From NCBI GenBank assembly GCA_030248225.1, contig JASANE010017524.1:62001-126000 (forward strand): 64,000 nt of DNA. The letters run 5' to 3'. Both the position numbers and the translations under genes were made by a program. Positions 1 to 11,700 of the stretch are shown in pieces (the first letter of the stretch is position 1; every line of letters begins with the position of its first letter). The stretch is from Trileptium ribeirensis (lineage: Eukaryota > Nematoda > Enoplea > Enoplida > Thoracostomopsidae). Below the pieces are notes generated by a model. The model was given only the letters and a program-made list of their open reading frames with translations, did no database searches and was not told where the DNA came from.

Positions 1-238
1 GAGCAACTGTAAAACGAAGAGCGAAACATTTGGTGACTACTCGACAAAATATCATCAGTGATGCGTCTGAATTCGCTGATGCCGTTGCGCCTAGTGCTGG
101 CTACGATGTGCTTTACGTCACTGAAGCCGATGTTGCGGCCGAAAATAAGAAACTGTCAGATGGAAGGATGTCATTCCTGTTGCCGGAACGCTAGGTTTCC
201 ATTTCGCCGCCGCCACCAATAACGAAAATGAACTCTTT

Positions 239-570
239 GTGTCGGTGGCACCTACTATAGCAATTCGACAGCCACGCTGGCGAAGGTGTGGGGCAAAGTT
301 GGAGATAGCAGTGGCGGTAGCAGCAGTGACGATGATGACGATAATGATGACAGCGGTGTTGTTGCAGTTGTTGAAAAGCAAGCCCTCGAATCTGGAGGTC
401 GACCTTCTCAAATTCAAAAACAAAGAAACTTGTACGGTGCCCAATCATCTAGTTTTGGCCAAAATTGGGATGACCAGTTTGCACGCGTCGAGGAGGTACC
501 GTATTTTGCCGCCCGAAACGGTGGAGTTAGCTGATCGGCTTCCCTTGGGCTACCTGGCCCGCAAGTGATC
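239..570 (+). pseudogene. Acidic ORF remnant, left arm
   Basis: An open frame (286-534) contains a Gly/Ser stretch followed by an Asp run (DDDDDNDD). A segment with WDDQFARVEEVPYFAA follows. The same peptide is found on the minus strand at 17899-18325 in the other arm, so it may be a real coding remnant. An overlapping frame (239-568) is also open, so the true frame is not certain. The family is not recognised. Downstream to about 2,460 I see no gene. Confidence 0.35.
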
Positions 571-2464
571 GATCGGCAAGCATCAACAACACCAGTAGCC
601 CGTGTGGCGCAAAGTCCCCTGTATATAGGTAAATTTAGCTAACATAGTTAGTGAGATAGTAGTGTTAGTGGTTAGTACTAGTGAAGGTTGTAGTGGTTAG
701 AGGTGGGGGGTGGGAATATTATTCATGTAGTGTTGTTATTAACGTTATTATTTTGTGCCTTTTTTGCACTAATTACTTTACGCTTAATATTTTTCAGTTT
801 CATTTCAGCCCCCACCTTCAATTGCTGTACATGTTTTGTTATGTGTCGTACCGTGTTGTGTTATGTGCCGTATTTATGATCAAAAATGTAAGTTTACATC
901 GTTTTTACGTATATACAGCTGTTTTTTTGGGTTGCGACTGAAGGCTGACCAATTATAGATGATGTCTCCCCCGACCCCAGGGTGTCCCCCCCGACCCTGG
1001 TAGGCCAACTCGGCCTTACACAAAATATTTCTGCAAATAAAAGACTGTACGCGTCTTCCCAGGTCTCATAGAATCTATATTTGTGCATTAGACTGGTTTT
1101 TGAAAAAAATTTTTTTCCCCCGACCCTGGTTCCCAGGTTGGGACGAGGTATGTCGGATGGATTTTTTTCGAAATTCCCCGGTCTTGGGAGTAACGTAAAG
1201 GCAAAATTTGCTAAGACTAATAGGTTTTCGTAAAAATAATATATACTTTTTGTACCGACCAGTCCCTTTTGGGGCCAAAAAAGGACCATAAAATTTTTAA
1301 TTTTTCACTTAGAAAGGTATTTTTGGGCTCAAAATGTTCGCGTTGACGCTTTAGGTCTTAGAATAACTGACCCAAAGTTGCCTGATCATAATAGCTCACA
1401 TACGGCGTCCAGATATCTCTAAATCTGGCTAGGGGGCCCTTTTTGGCCTCTCGGTAGCCATAACTCAAGAACCGCTCGATGGATTTTGTGCCAACTTTTT
1501 TTCGTGACACTTTGAACATTTTTCTCCATGTTAGGACCAAAAAAGTTGACCAAATCCAATAAAAAGCATTGTTCAAATTTTAAAACAAGTGGCTCGGACT
1601 TCTCGAAAGGGATATATATATGTCATACCAGGGGGTAGTTTGGGGTTGGGGTGTTAATAGCTCGGCGAGTATTGGTCATAGAGCAAATCTAATAGCATAT
1701 TCGGATTCTACTGGTCCATTTACACCAGAAAAAATGTCTACTAATACTATACACCGTTTGACCCCCATTTTAATATTGCGATACCCCAACAAGATCCCAA
1801 TTAGGCCCCCGGGTCGAGTAAACGCGACATAAGGGGGTTCGAATAGTGTGAAAACCATCCTATCTTACTAATTTGGACCCGTAGATTCCGAATATGCTAT
1901 TAGATTTGCCCTAGGACCAATACTCGTCGAGCTATTTTTGATCAAAGTCAGAAAATCTGGTGCCCACTACGGTACTATAGGGGGGTAGCAGGAGGGTTAA
2001 TAGCTCGGCGAATATTAGTCGCACGTAAAAATGGGTGCTATTTTTGAACTCAGCGTGAAATTCTGGTCTAGATAACAGGGAGTAACCGGAATTCCGGTTC
2101 CGGCCAAAATCGTGTTCCGGTTGCTGTTCCGGCAAAGGGCAAAAACCATACCGGAACCGGAATTCCGGTTTAAAAATTTTGTGTGAAATTTTCCACGTTT
2201 TTTGCTTCATCCTGTAATCCAAACATATGTAATATATATTATACAATGATCAAGCTCAATACAACCAAGCAAAAGCAAAGATTAACTAACCAATTTGCCG
2301 TGTGAAACGTAAGAAGGGCACATAATTTGAGCAGGAAATTTTTCATAATAACCTGCAGGGGTTTGTTAAATCAAAGCCAGGTCGATGCTTGTAGCAGCTA
2401 TTTTACACATCCAGAAGTCTGTGGGATACGTTTGAATTAAATCGGTCCAACTCGGTAACAGAGT
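571..2464. other. Non-coding part of left arm
   Basis: No gene is seen. The stretch holds G-rich and T-rich low-complexity sequence and, near its end, a cluster of CCGGAATTCCGG-type palindromes, listed separately. The whole stretch is mirrored at about 16,040-17,890. Confidence 0.6.
2085..2175. repeat. CCGGAATTCCGGTT palindrome cluster, left arm
   Basis: Several copies of the self-complementary motif CCGGAATTCCGGTT and shorter CCGGAA/TTCCGG units lie within about 90 bases. The same cluster is mirrored in the right arm near 16,330-16,420. Partial relatives lie at about 20,400-20,465, 21,510-21,610 and, inside the ADAR gene, 40,575-40,640. Confidence 0.7.
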
Positions 2465-3132
2465 ATGGCTTACGCTGAAGTACTTAGGGTATGCTTGGCT
2501 AACAAATTGCGTCAAGCACCCGCCAGTGAGCTTGTAAACTTGGTAAGAACAGTGGAATTTGCGGAAACAAGAACTGATAAAGAAGGATCAAGAAATTGCA
2601 CAACTGCAACAAAAACAAATGGAAGCAATGAAAAACAAACACCGCAACTTCACCAACTTATAGAACAATCGCTGGCACGAATACAAGAACTACAGAAAGA
2701 GATCCAAGAAAAAGAAGAAACGAACTGGGAATGGTCTAAAGCGTTTGATCAGAATCAATATCAGATCGAAAGATCGAAGAAAAATGACAAGCCCTCCAAG
2801 TGAAGACGATCGAATTACAGAACGCTGAAGAATTACTTACCTTGTCACGACCACGAGAAGAGGCCAAAGAACGAGCAAAGAATAACATTCAAAGACAACT
2901 ACAAGACGCTCGTGAGGAAGTGACATCGGCGCGAGAAGAAATAGTAGAAAGGCAGACACAAATGGCTACGAAAGAAGAACAAAATAAAGAATTGCAGGAA
3001 ACGATTAAGGAACAGCAAACATCATCGGGACAAAGTCGAAGCGAACGAGTGGAAAAAGAGTTAATTATAGTGCCGCTCACAAATAAAAAATGGGTCAAAA
3101 AGTCACAAAAAAGAAATGGATATTTTCCGTAA
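2465..3132 (+). pseudogene. Coiled-coil ORF, left arm, frameshifted
   Basis: Two adjoining frames (2465-2803 and 2800-3132) together encode a Gln/Glu/Lys-rich product. It begins MAYAEVLRVCLANKLRQAP and continues into long charged heptad-like runs such as QLIEQSLARIQELQKEIQEK, consistent with a coiled coil. The frames overlap by a few bases, which suggests one gene broken by a frameshift. The mirror copy is at 15490-16035, and a third decayed trace of its start lies near 21,180-21,220. The role is unknown; an element-encoded structural or DNA-binding accessory protein is only a guess. Confidence 0.5.
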
Positions 3133-3649
3133 AGGCCAAAACTTTTTTGTTGCTTTAGCGACCGATACATGAAGAAATAGGTTTTTTATATACCAGCATT
3201 CCAAAACTGCGTACAAACTTGCATTCATACGTGATTCTTAAAAATTGATTTTCCGAAGCGGCCCAATAACAGGCCAAAAAAATTTCAGAAGGTCCCTCTG
3301 GAATTTGGTTACAATTCATCAAAAAATTTATATTTCGGGACGAAACCTGAGCGTAACGCCTTTTAACTGATGCCGACATAAGTTCTTCGTGCCTTTAGCT
3401 ACATATCGTTTATCACTTTTCGACGTGGCCTTATTTTTTTTGTGAGTGTGCGCCTAACTAATGTCACAAAAAAATATTTTAGTGAGTGTTGAGTAAATTA
3501 CGGTCACGGAAAAATGAATAAAATTTTATTTTTGTTGCATTTTAGGTAATTAATTACACCTGTAAACTACCTGTCTTGGAAATGGGTAATAATAAGGCTA
3601 AATATAACAACTATTACCAAGAAAGCCGTCTCAAATTGCGCCCGATGCT
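3133..3649. other. Intergenic part of left arm
   Basis: No gene is seen. The sequence is A+T-rich just before the transposase relic, with T runs and a TTAATTACACC stretch. It is mirrored at about 14,930-15,480. Confidence 0.5.
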
Positions 3650-6031
3650 ATGTTAGCTACAGCTGTCGACGATTATATAGCAGCAGTCGCAGAGGGTCGC
3701 GCTCGGAGTTATCAGTCCGTGGCGGACGAGTACAGAATGTCCGTGAACAAGCTTTTTCAGGTAGCCAGAGATCGTAAATTGGGCCGTCAGCGGGGGTACC
3801 CAGGGCTCAAAGAGGACCCTAAACGAGGAACAAGAGCTATACCTCAGCAAGGTCATCCGGATCTTTGCTCGGTATGGCTTCGGATATAATAGGTTCCAAA
3901 TTCGCCAGCTAGCTGCGGACTATTGCCGGACACTGGATCACGTTCCAGACAAATCCGGAGACCTGGTTTCTGTCGCATGGTTCTGTCAACGCCACGGACT
4001 CAAGCGGCGTTCGCCTGTTCACATGTATGCTTGCCGGGAGTGGGCCACGTCGAATATTTTCATAATAAAACCTTTCTTCGATCTGATGGCCTCCTGCGTC
4101 GACGGTCTGGCACATGACATGACGCGCCACGGCATCTCCCTCAGTAACATTGCCAAACACATCTGGAATCTTGATGAGAGCGGTTTCTGCCTCGATGCTA
4201 AAAGCAACCTTGTTTTCGCCAGTACAAAGGAACGTGTTACTGTTACGCGGCAAGGTGAGGGTTGTCACCAGTATATATTCGGTGTTAGCCTGCGCTAACG
4301 CTGCGGGCGAGAAACGGCCGATGTTCCATATTTTCAAAGGTAAATATAAACCATCCGGTTTGGGCCTTCGATGTCGAAATGGACGACAACACTGGATGGA
4401 TGACGAGTCGTGTCTTCGCGTTATGGTTTCTACGGTTCTGTAATGCGGTGAAACAGCGGCCGCTACTGATTTTGTCCGACGGCCACTGCTCCCATATCGG
4501 GTCCGAAATAATCGAGAAGGCCATGGAGGTCGACTATCGAGATCTTTCGATCCACCTTATTAACTACCACCGCACGCGACTGATATACTTCAGTCGTTAG
4601 ATGTCAGCGTTTTTGATGTGCTGAAGCAGATGTGGAACCGAGATTTGATAGAATTCCGCCGAGCCAACAACATCGCGGGGCAGCTATCAAAGCTACAGTT
4701 TTGCGAACTCCTTCAGGTCACTTGGCAACAGTTGGACGCGGTGACGATCTCCAAAACATTTGAGAAAAGTGGGGTGTATCCCGTTGATTTCCAGAAGTAT
4801 CCACAAGACCGGCTCAACCCGGTTCTGACGGCGTAGTACGACCGCCCAAATGAGAAGAATATCGATGTCACCAACGTGTCCGACGAACAATAAAAAATGT
4901 TTGCGCTGGAGCCGGTTTCACCAACGAAGAAGTCGCCACATAGCGCTGCTGCTGTTGCCGTAACATCACCAACCAAGAAGTCGCCACTGCGCGCACCAAT
5001 AGCGCGGCCTCGGGTTCTACGAAATCTCAACGTCCCTCTGATGCCGGACTACCCGCAAGTTCCCATCACCGCTCCGCCAACGAACGACCCTCCAGGGAAG
5101 GCTGCTTGGATTCTGAAGTACGAGGCTGGCTGGGTGCCCGATGCTACACCACACGTCGGTCCTGGGGACACCGAGCAGCGGTAGCCGACTGTCGGTTGCT
5201 AGAAGTGATCCTCCGTCCACATCTTCTATGCTTTCGCCGGAAAAACGCCTGTCGCAATTCGAGGAGCGTATCATCCGCCACAAGCTACCGACCAAGGTTC
5301 CTCCGCTGAAACAGGCAGAACTCATCACGACCGATAAGTTCCATAAGCGGAAAAAGAGCGAGAAAGCCGCAGTGTCAAACGGAAAGAGGGCGTGGTCGCT
5401 GAAGCCCAGTCTGCCGACAAGGCTACCGTAGCGCCCGCTGTTACAGCTCTTCGTCAGAATAATAAGGGGCGCAAGCGAAAGCCGTCGAGCACTAGCAGCA
5501 ACAGTAGCGAAGACTTCGAGAGCGATCACATCACTACTCCCGACGAGGAAGATGATGGTGTGATTCACGTAGCATTCACTGTGCCTAATGTGCCGAACCG
5601 TGTTAACTTTTGTGAAAAACGGTTGGTTCCAGATGGAGATGGCGGCGGTGCGGAAGTCTCTGTGTGCGGACTCGATCGGAAAATGGTACGTACGCCGTGT
5701 GCTTCACCGGAAAGTTTTACTATGGCCGCGTCACGAAGATCCAAGACGAGGAGGGCTTCACCATGGTGTCTTCACATACCTTTGGCCGGACCACCGCGTG
5801 ACATCCGTACCACCGCGTTTTCGCTGGCCGGCCAATCCAGACACTGGTACCGCTCGTCAGAACTTCGTGTTTTACTGTCATTTGGACGTAAAGGAGGATG
5901 GGCCCGTGTTGTCCTCGATGACAAGGGCCTACGAGTCTCCGAAATCGTTCTGGTTCCCCGCACATGACGCCGTCAGCCGAAGATTTGTTGACTGCAAACG
6001 ATTCGGCTTGTCGCTGGTAGATGGCCAGTAG
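3650..6031 (+). pseudogene. pogo/Tigger-like DDE transposase relic, left arm
   Basis: The N-terminus resembles a psq/pogo helix-turn-helix (YQSVADEYRMSVNKLFQVAR). It is followed by a segment with ELYLSKVIRIFARYGFGY that belongs to the second DNA-binding part of this family. A DDE core follows: NLDESGF for the first acidic residue, LILSDGHCSHIGSEIIEKA for the second, and LDVSVFDVLKQMW where pogo-type enzymes have their third. The end of the core reads KSGVYPVD. A long basic and acidic tail follows, with SPTKKSP repeats, KGRKRKPSS and a late segment with GKFYYGRVTK. Frames change near 3,797, 4,280, 4,580, between 4,836 and 4,900, and near 5,690, so it is dead as it stands. The family is known to cut and paste at TA sites. 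Confidence 0.8.
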
Positions 6032-6777
6032 ACACGACCAACATCACCGGCAGCTAGCCGGAAATAGGGGGAGGGACACTTCAACACCATCAAAAGCAAC
6101 ATAAATACACCATCAAAAGCAACATCAACACCATCACCAGCAACACCGCCTACGTCAACAGCATCAACACCGCCAGCGTCAACAACATGTACCAAGATCA
6201 TCACCACGGTGTCGGAAGAAAGATGTATTGTCAGTTGAGCAATTTACATGTTTTTTCCGTTAGCGTTTGACATATATTCCAATTTGTAACTAGGTTATAT
6301 ACTTAAACGGAATTATTCAGTCATATTACACATCAGAGGTTGGCTTCGCAATCTGGGAGATTACATGAACTTCAAATCTGGCACTTCATGGGCATGCAAG
6401 ACCGTTCTGTGCAAGATTTGTCGAATTAGGTCAGAGAAACTTACTGCATGAATACATTTTTTATTCTGAGCGGCATTTATATTTTGTGAATAACTCACAA
6501 AAAAGAAATGAAGGTTTTTGATTTTTCTTCGCAGACAACGGATGCGAGCATTACCAAGCTATCCGATCTGATACTTATGTGCGGGCCACTCTATATATAG
6601 AAACAAAAATTTTAATGTCGCTTTTCTGTTTTTAAAAAGAACAAAATTTCATTTTTTATGTTTGAACGGCACTATACTAAAAGGATAGAGCGTCAAGATA
6701 TAGCGGTTGGCACAGACTTTCCACAAGTATATACCACACGAGATACCTGAGAAACACCCGGGCGAGGAAGTATTTCA
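6032..6777. other. Spacer between transposase relic and 219-residue ORF, left arm
   Basis: No gene is seen. The first 200 bases hold a CAACA/CATCA-rich short-unit repeat that follows the transposase tail. The rest is A+T-rich. It is mirrored at about 11,830-12,530. Confidence 0.5.
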
Positions 6778-6829
6778 TTGGAAGAGATGCTCATTTTAGA
6801 ACTACCGCTACAAGGGGATCAATTATGGA

Positions 6830-7489
6830 GTGAACTGTACTACTTCGAAACAGATCAATACTCCACAAGTCGAAATTATACCAGAGGTGGTGATGGAGAA
6901 GACTGTGAACGAAGTACAAGACAGATGGAGCGAAATCCTCAAACAAGAAATTTTAGAGGAGGAAAGAAAAACCATGCAAATGTTGACGGTACTACGGGAT
7001 CAAGAAGCCAAGATTCGAATAAAATGTCGAGCACTAAAGATCACGGGAGAAGAATACCGTCAAGTGGTTCGACAATATGTAAAGAACGTCCAAGAGTGGA
7101 TGACGAACATGTTAAAGAATAAAACACTACAAGTTCAGCAGCTACCAGAAGTGATGGCGATTCCACTGGACTACGCCGACATTATGAATAAACAGATGCA
7201 ATATATTATATCACGAACGGTACCAAACCAAAGATTTGATGGTATGAAGACATTGGGAAGGATCACACGAGTGATATTCCTGGAAAGCGAAGTGTGGACC
7301 AACAATGGAATAGCCTTCGGATACATCAAAGGAAGAACCCACAATGCCAAAGTGATCACAGAAGACGAATTCATTGGATTCATTGGAAATAAAAGAGAAC
7401 AAATCCTGCAAGGAATTCATACGGCACAAGAACAGTCCCTGGACGCACAAGGTCGACAGGGCGGGTTCCCGACAAGCGAACAACTATAA
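6830..7489 (+). CDS. Unrecognised 219-residue ORF, left arm (intact)
   Basis: The longest uninterrupted frame in the inverted repeat. It opens MNCTTSKQINTPQVEIIPE and has a charged helical middle (EVQDRWSEILKQEILEEERK). The C-terminal part is more globular, with IAFGYIKGRTHNAKVITEDE, and it ends GGFPTSEQL. A possible upstream start in another frame lies at 6778. I do not recognise the family. The mirror copy at 11085-11700 is split into three frames. Presence in both arms beside the transposase relic suggests an element-encoded protein. The better preservation on the left could be chance or recent constraint. Confidence 0.5.
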   Translation: MNCTTSKQINTPQVEIIPEVVMEKTVNEVQDRWSEILKQEILEEERKTMQMLTVLRDQEAKIRIKCRALKITGEEYRQVVRQYVKNVQEWMTNMLKNKTLQVQQLPEVMAIPLDYADIMNKQMQYIISRTVPNQRFDGMKTLGRITRVIFLESEVWTNNGIAFGYIKGRTHNAKVITEDEFIGFIGNKREQILQGIHTAQEQSLDAQGRQGGFPTSEQL

Positions 7490-9110
7490 CTCCGCGGAAG
7501 GTGGAGGAGGAGGCGAGCCGTCCGGACGTCGTCTCCTCGCCAAGTCTTAGTTTATCAGGAAGACAAATAATGAGGGAAGAGATGACCAGTTGCCATCCGT
7601 CCGGGGGCACTGGGAAATGTCGAACTTCATGCCCACCTAAAATCATCAATCAAGAAGGAACCAGAACGCAATCAACGAATAACGAAGGACGTGTGCAATA
7701 AAGCAATGGTGACAATAGGACCAATAAAGAAATCAACTTCGGAATCGTACAAGCTGACAACGAAAAAATCGAAACCGAAAGAATTAAGTAGATAAATCAC
7801 AACGACCAAAGACCGGATATTACAAAACAGGTGATATAGTGCAAACACAACATAAGATCAGTCGCCGAAGAAATCAGCGATGGGAAACAATGGAATCTCA
7901 ACATGTGGTATCGACAAGACGATCTCAACCATAATAAACCCATCCCGGATACAAAGACAATATAATAATAGTCGTAATAATGGCGACCATAATCGTTGAA
8001 GTCAAACGTATTGCATAGTCCCGAACAAAAGAAGTAGTCCAAAATTATGTCAGATGAAATAATATAGAAGAAGTGTTGTGTTATTAATAATTGTATGTTA
8101 TGTTAACATTATTGTGTATCAATCATATTTTATATATATATTTGCAGGGCATTTTCGTTGTGTCTTTTTGGGGGGAATCCGCTAGTCAGAAGACAACCGA
8201 GGATAAAGAAAGAAGAAAAATAAATAGGGATGGTGATCGAAAAGAAGAAAATAAATCGGGATGGTATTGATGAAGTAAATAGGGAAGATAACAAGGGCCG
8301 GTTGAATGAAAGAAATGAAAACTGGAACCGTAGCGTCAGTGGTAGACGCATATTTGGCGAAGGGTGTGAAAGGTGTTGAAAGAATAAAAACGGGACGCGA
8401 CAAGGGTGCAAGAACGGCACCAGTGTTTGGTGCTGGACCGACAACCGGGGATGTCGGGGGTCCTATAGGGTAGGGGAGTTGAATCCTGGTTGGGGATTGC
8501 TTCATTTTATTTATTCAGCGGCCCCTGAATTTTATTTGGGGTCTTTCTTAATCTAACTTCCTAACTTAGCCTAATTTGCATATTTTCTACTGTTTCGTTA
8601 TTTTAGCTATAGTCAACCGTCCTTGAAAAAAAATCGACCAAAACTTCATTGAAAAAAAATACGCTAAAACAACAAATATGAGGTGGTGAAGATATCAATG
8701 ACGTACGGCAGTATGAAAAATCCTGTTTCAGGTTACCATCTATTGCCTGGACTTGATATGACCGCAAGCAACAATAAAAATTCCCTCTTGAAAAATAAGT
8801 ATTTTCTTATAGTAAAGAATATATATGAATACATGCTTCTCAATTTGTTTTTCACAAATAGCCAATTATTACATCCAAAAGTCAATTTGATACATGTCAC
8901 AAAGGGGAGGGGAAGCCCCTTTCTCCTGGTGCATCGCGAAAAATTTGGTCAAGATTGTCTGAATCAGCTTGAAAAAAGACAAAGTTTTTCAAGGCAGAAA
9001 TTTCAATGAAAGCATCCTAGAAAAAAATAAAAAATTTTTCAGAGGAACGAATTTTTTTTAAAGCCATCCAAATTTTCCTTCAACTAAAAAAATTAGCATG
9101 TACCATTTGA
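7490..9110. other. Inner non-coding part of left arm
   Basis: No gene is supported. Open frames exist on both strands, and a minus-strand one at 8130-8444 is almost identical to a plus-strand one at 10135-10446. They are low in complexity (Phe/Ser/Pro-rich) and lie in purine/pyrimidine-biased sequence, so the shared frame is explained by the shared DNA. Confidence 0.5.
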
Positions 9111-9509
9111 CTGAACGTTCATTTGGCTTCATTTTTATCCATTCTTGTGCGGTGAGAGAGGATTTCACTAGGTGTGAATGGAAAACCAGAACGCGCCAAG
9201 ATGCGCAACAGACTCGCCAGTTCAGCTTCGTGTTCGGTTGACATCGCTAGTAGACCATGTGATCCTTGCCAGAGATTTGTACCATCCTTTTTGAGGCTTG
9301 AAGATGTCCGGTGTTAAGGTTGATTGATGATATTTAGCAGCGACTTGAGTAATTTTCAAGCTCCAGCTTTGCCATTCATTGCAGGCTGTATCAAAGGCTC
9401 GTTGAGATCCACCGATTTTTTGTACTCTTTTCCATTACGATTCACAAGCATTCAATTAGCGTTCAAATAAAATACCTAAAATATGATTTTTTCAGCATAT
9501 ATATGTATA
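9111..9509. other. Spacer of the giant inverted repeat
   Basis: About 400 bases separate the last recognisable matching blocks of the two arms. I see no gene, no obvious internal repeat and no terminal-repeat-like sequence. The boundaries are approximate, because arm similarity fades gradually here instead of ending sharply. Confidence 0.6.
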
Positions 9510-9513
9510 TCAA

Positions 9514-9894
9514 ATGGAGCAACATGCTAAATTTTTTTCATCAAAAGGAAAATGGACGGGTTTTGAATTTGTCCTTGAAAAAATTTTTGGAGATGATACC
9601 AGCAAAATTTCTGCCTTGAAAAAGAATGTTTTTCGGCTTATTAAACAATATTACCAACTTTTGTATAGTGCCAGCACACAAAAGACTATACCTCCTTTAT
9701 TGACATGTATTAGTTTTGACTTTTCAATAAATTGGCTATTGGAGCATCTTAACACCTATTCATCTTTTCAACCAATCGAAATATTTAGAGGAATTTTTGT
9801 TGTTGCTTGCATAATATTGACTGCAGCAGATGGTAACCTGAAAATCTTCATCTGCCCGTACGTCATTGAGCTCTGCACCACCTCATATTTGTAG
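9514..9894 (+). other. 126-residue open frame near the centre of the inverted repeat
   Basis: Open frame beginning MEQHAKFFSSKGKWTGFEF, with a hydrophobic segment near IFRGIFVVACIILTA. The corresponding left-arm DNA (about 8,680-9,110) is diverged and does not keep this frame. I do not recognise the protein. It may be a chance frame in A+T-rich DNA. Confidence 0.2.
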
Positions 9895-11084
9895 TATTAG
9901 CGGATTTTTTTTCAAGGAAGTTTTGGTCGATTTTTTTTCAAGGACGGTTGACTATAGCTAAAATAACGAAACAGTAGAAAATATGCAAATTAGGCTAAGT
10001 TAGGAAGTTAAAATATTAAGAAATAAAATCCCCAAATAAGTTTTAGGGGCCGTTAAATAAATAAAAAATATGAAGAATCCCGAATTTTAAGGATTTTGGA
10101 CTCCCCTACCCTATAGGACCCCCGACATCCCCGGTTGTCGGTCCAGCACCAAACACTGGTGCCGTTCTTGCACCCTTGTCGCGTCCCGTTTTTATTCTTT
10201 CAACACCTTTCACACCCTTCGCCAAATATGCGTCTACCACTGACGCTACGGTTCCAGTTTTCATTTCTTTCATTCAACCGGCCCTTGTTATCTTCCCTAT
10301 TTACTTCATCAATACCATCCCGATTTATTTTCTTCTTTTCGATCACCATCCCTATTTATTTTTCTTCTTTCTTTATCCTCGGTTGTCTTCGGACTTACGG
10401 ATTCCCCCCAAAAAACAAACTAAAATGCCTGGAAATATATATATAAAATATGATTGATACAAATAAATGTTAATATAACACACAATTATTAATAACACAA
10501 CACTTTTTGAGCACTATTTCTATTTGACATAGTTTTTGGGACTTCTTCTTTTTGTTCGGGACTATGCAATGTGTTTGACTGGAATGATTATGGTCGTATT
10601 ATTATGACTATTATTATATCGTCTTTGTATCCGGGATGGGGTTCATCATGGTTGAGATCGTCTCTGTCGATCACATGTTGAGATTCCATTGTTTCCGATC
10701 GCTGATGTTTCTTTGGGGCGACGGATCTCGACGTCGTTTGGCACTTATCACCGGTTTCGTAATATCCGGTTCTTTGGTCGTCGTCATTTATCTACGACTT
10801 CTTTCGGTTTCGATTTCGTCGTCAGTCTGTACCATTCCGAATCAATTCTTTATTCGGTCCTATTGTCATCGTTCCTATTGCAATGTCCTTCGTTATTCGT
10901 TGATTGCGTTCTGGTTCCCTTCTTATTGATCATTTTAGGTGGGCATGAGTTCCGAGATTCCCAGTGCCCCCGGACGGATGGCAACTGGTCATCTCTTCCC
11001 TCATTATTTGTCTTCCTGATAAACTAAGACTTGGCGAGGAGACGACGTCCGGACGGCTCGCCTCCTCCTCCACCTTCCGCGGAG
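9895..11084. other. Inner non-coding part of right arm
   Basis: Mirror of about 7,490-8,680. No gene is supported. The matching left-arm DNA differs by scattered substitutions and short indels, clearest around 10,640-10,740 against 7,855-7,930. Confidence 0.5.
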
Positions 11085-11700
11085 TTATAGTTGTTCGCTT
11101 GTCGGGAACCCGCCCTGTCGACCTTGTGCGTCCAGGGACTGTTCTTGTGCCGTATGAATTCCTTGCAGGATTTGTTCTCTTTTATTTCCAATGAATCCAA
11201 TGAATTCGTCTTCTGTGATCACTTTGGCATTGTGGGTTCTTCCTTTGATGTATCCGAAGGCTATTGCATTGTTGGTCAACAGCTGGCTTTGCCAGCAATA
11301 TCACTCGTGTGATCCTTTCCGAATGTCTTCATACCATCAAATCTTTGGTTTGGTACCGTTCGTGATATAATATATTGCATCTGTTTATTCATAATGTCGG
11401 CGTAGACCAGTTGAATAGCCATCACTTCTGGTAGCTGCTGAACTTGTAGTGTTTTATTCTTTAACATGTTGGTAATTCCACTCTTGAACTTTCTTTTCAT
11501 ATTGTAGAACCACTTAACGGTGTTCTTCTCCCGTGATCTTTAGTGCTCGACGATTTTATTCGAATCTTGGCTTCTTGATTCCGTGGTACCGTCAACATTT
11601 GCATGGTTTTTCTTTCCTCCTCTAAAATTTCTTGTTTGAGGATTTCGCTCCATCTGTCTTGTACTTCAGATTCACCGGCTAATTTCTTCTCCATCACCAC
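11085..11700 (-). pseudogene. Unrecognised ORF, right arm (frameshifted)
   Basis: Mirror copy of the ORF at 6830-7489, now split into three minus-strand pieces (11497-11700, 11276-11500 and 11085-11279). It keeps EVQDRWSEILKQEILEEERK, the IAFGYIKGRTHNAKVITEDE segment and the GGFPTSEQL end. The breaks show that this copy is not translatable as one protein. Confidence 0.5.

Larger units (their letters stand above)
1..9110 (+). mobile_element. Left arm of giant inverted repeat
   Basis: This sequence recurs in reverse complement at about 9,510-18,497. Matching points add up to about 18,500-18,620; for example the start of the coiled-coil ORF at 2465 matches 16035, the end of the 219-residue ORF at 7489 matches 11085, and 8444 matches 10135. 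The first bases of the window match about 18,497, so the arm continues to the left outside the window. Similarity is high over the outer 8.6 kb and decays toward the centre, where only blocks still match, such as the one ending near 9,110. The arm carries transposase-like and unknown ORFs. Mobile-element origin is inferred from that content. I could not find the outer termini or a target-site duplication. Confidence 0.85.

Noticed and set aside
118..448. Minus-strand frames over the acidic ORF remnant
   Set aside because: They are mirror images of the acidic Asp-rich frame, giving Ile/Val/His-rich repeats. No independent support.
8130..10446. Matching 104-residue frames at 8130-8444 (minus) and 10135-10446 (plus) as a gene pair
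   Set aside because: They are the same DNA in the two arms. The peptide is low-complexity Phe/Ser/Pro and an overlapping frame is equally open.
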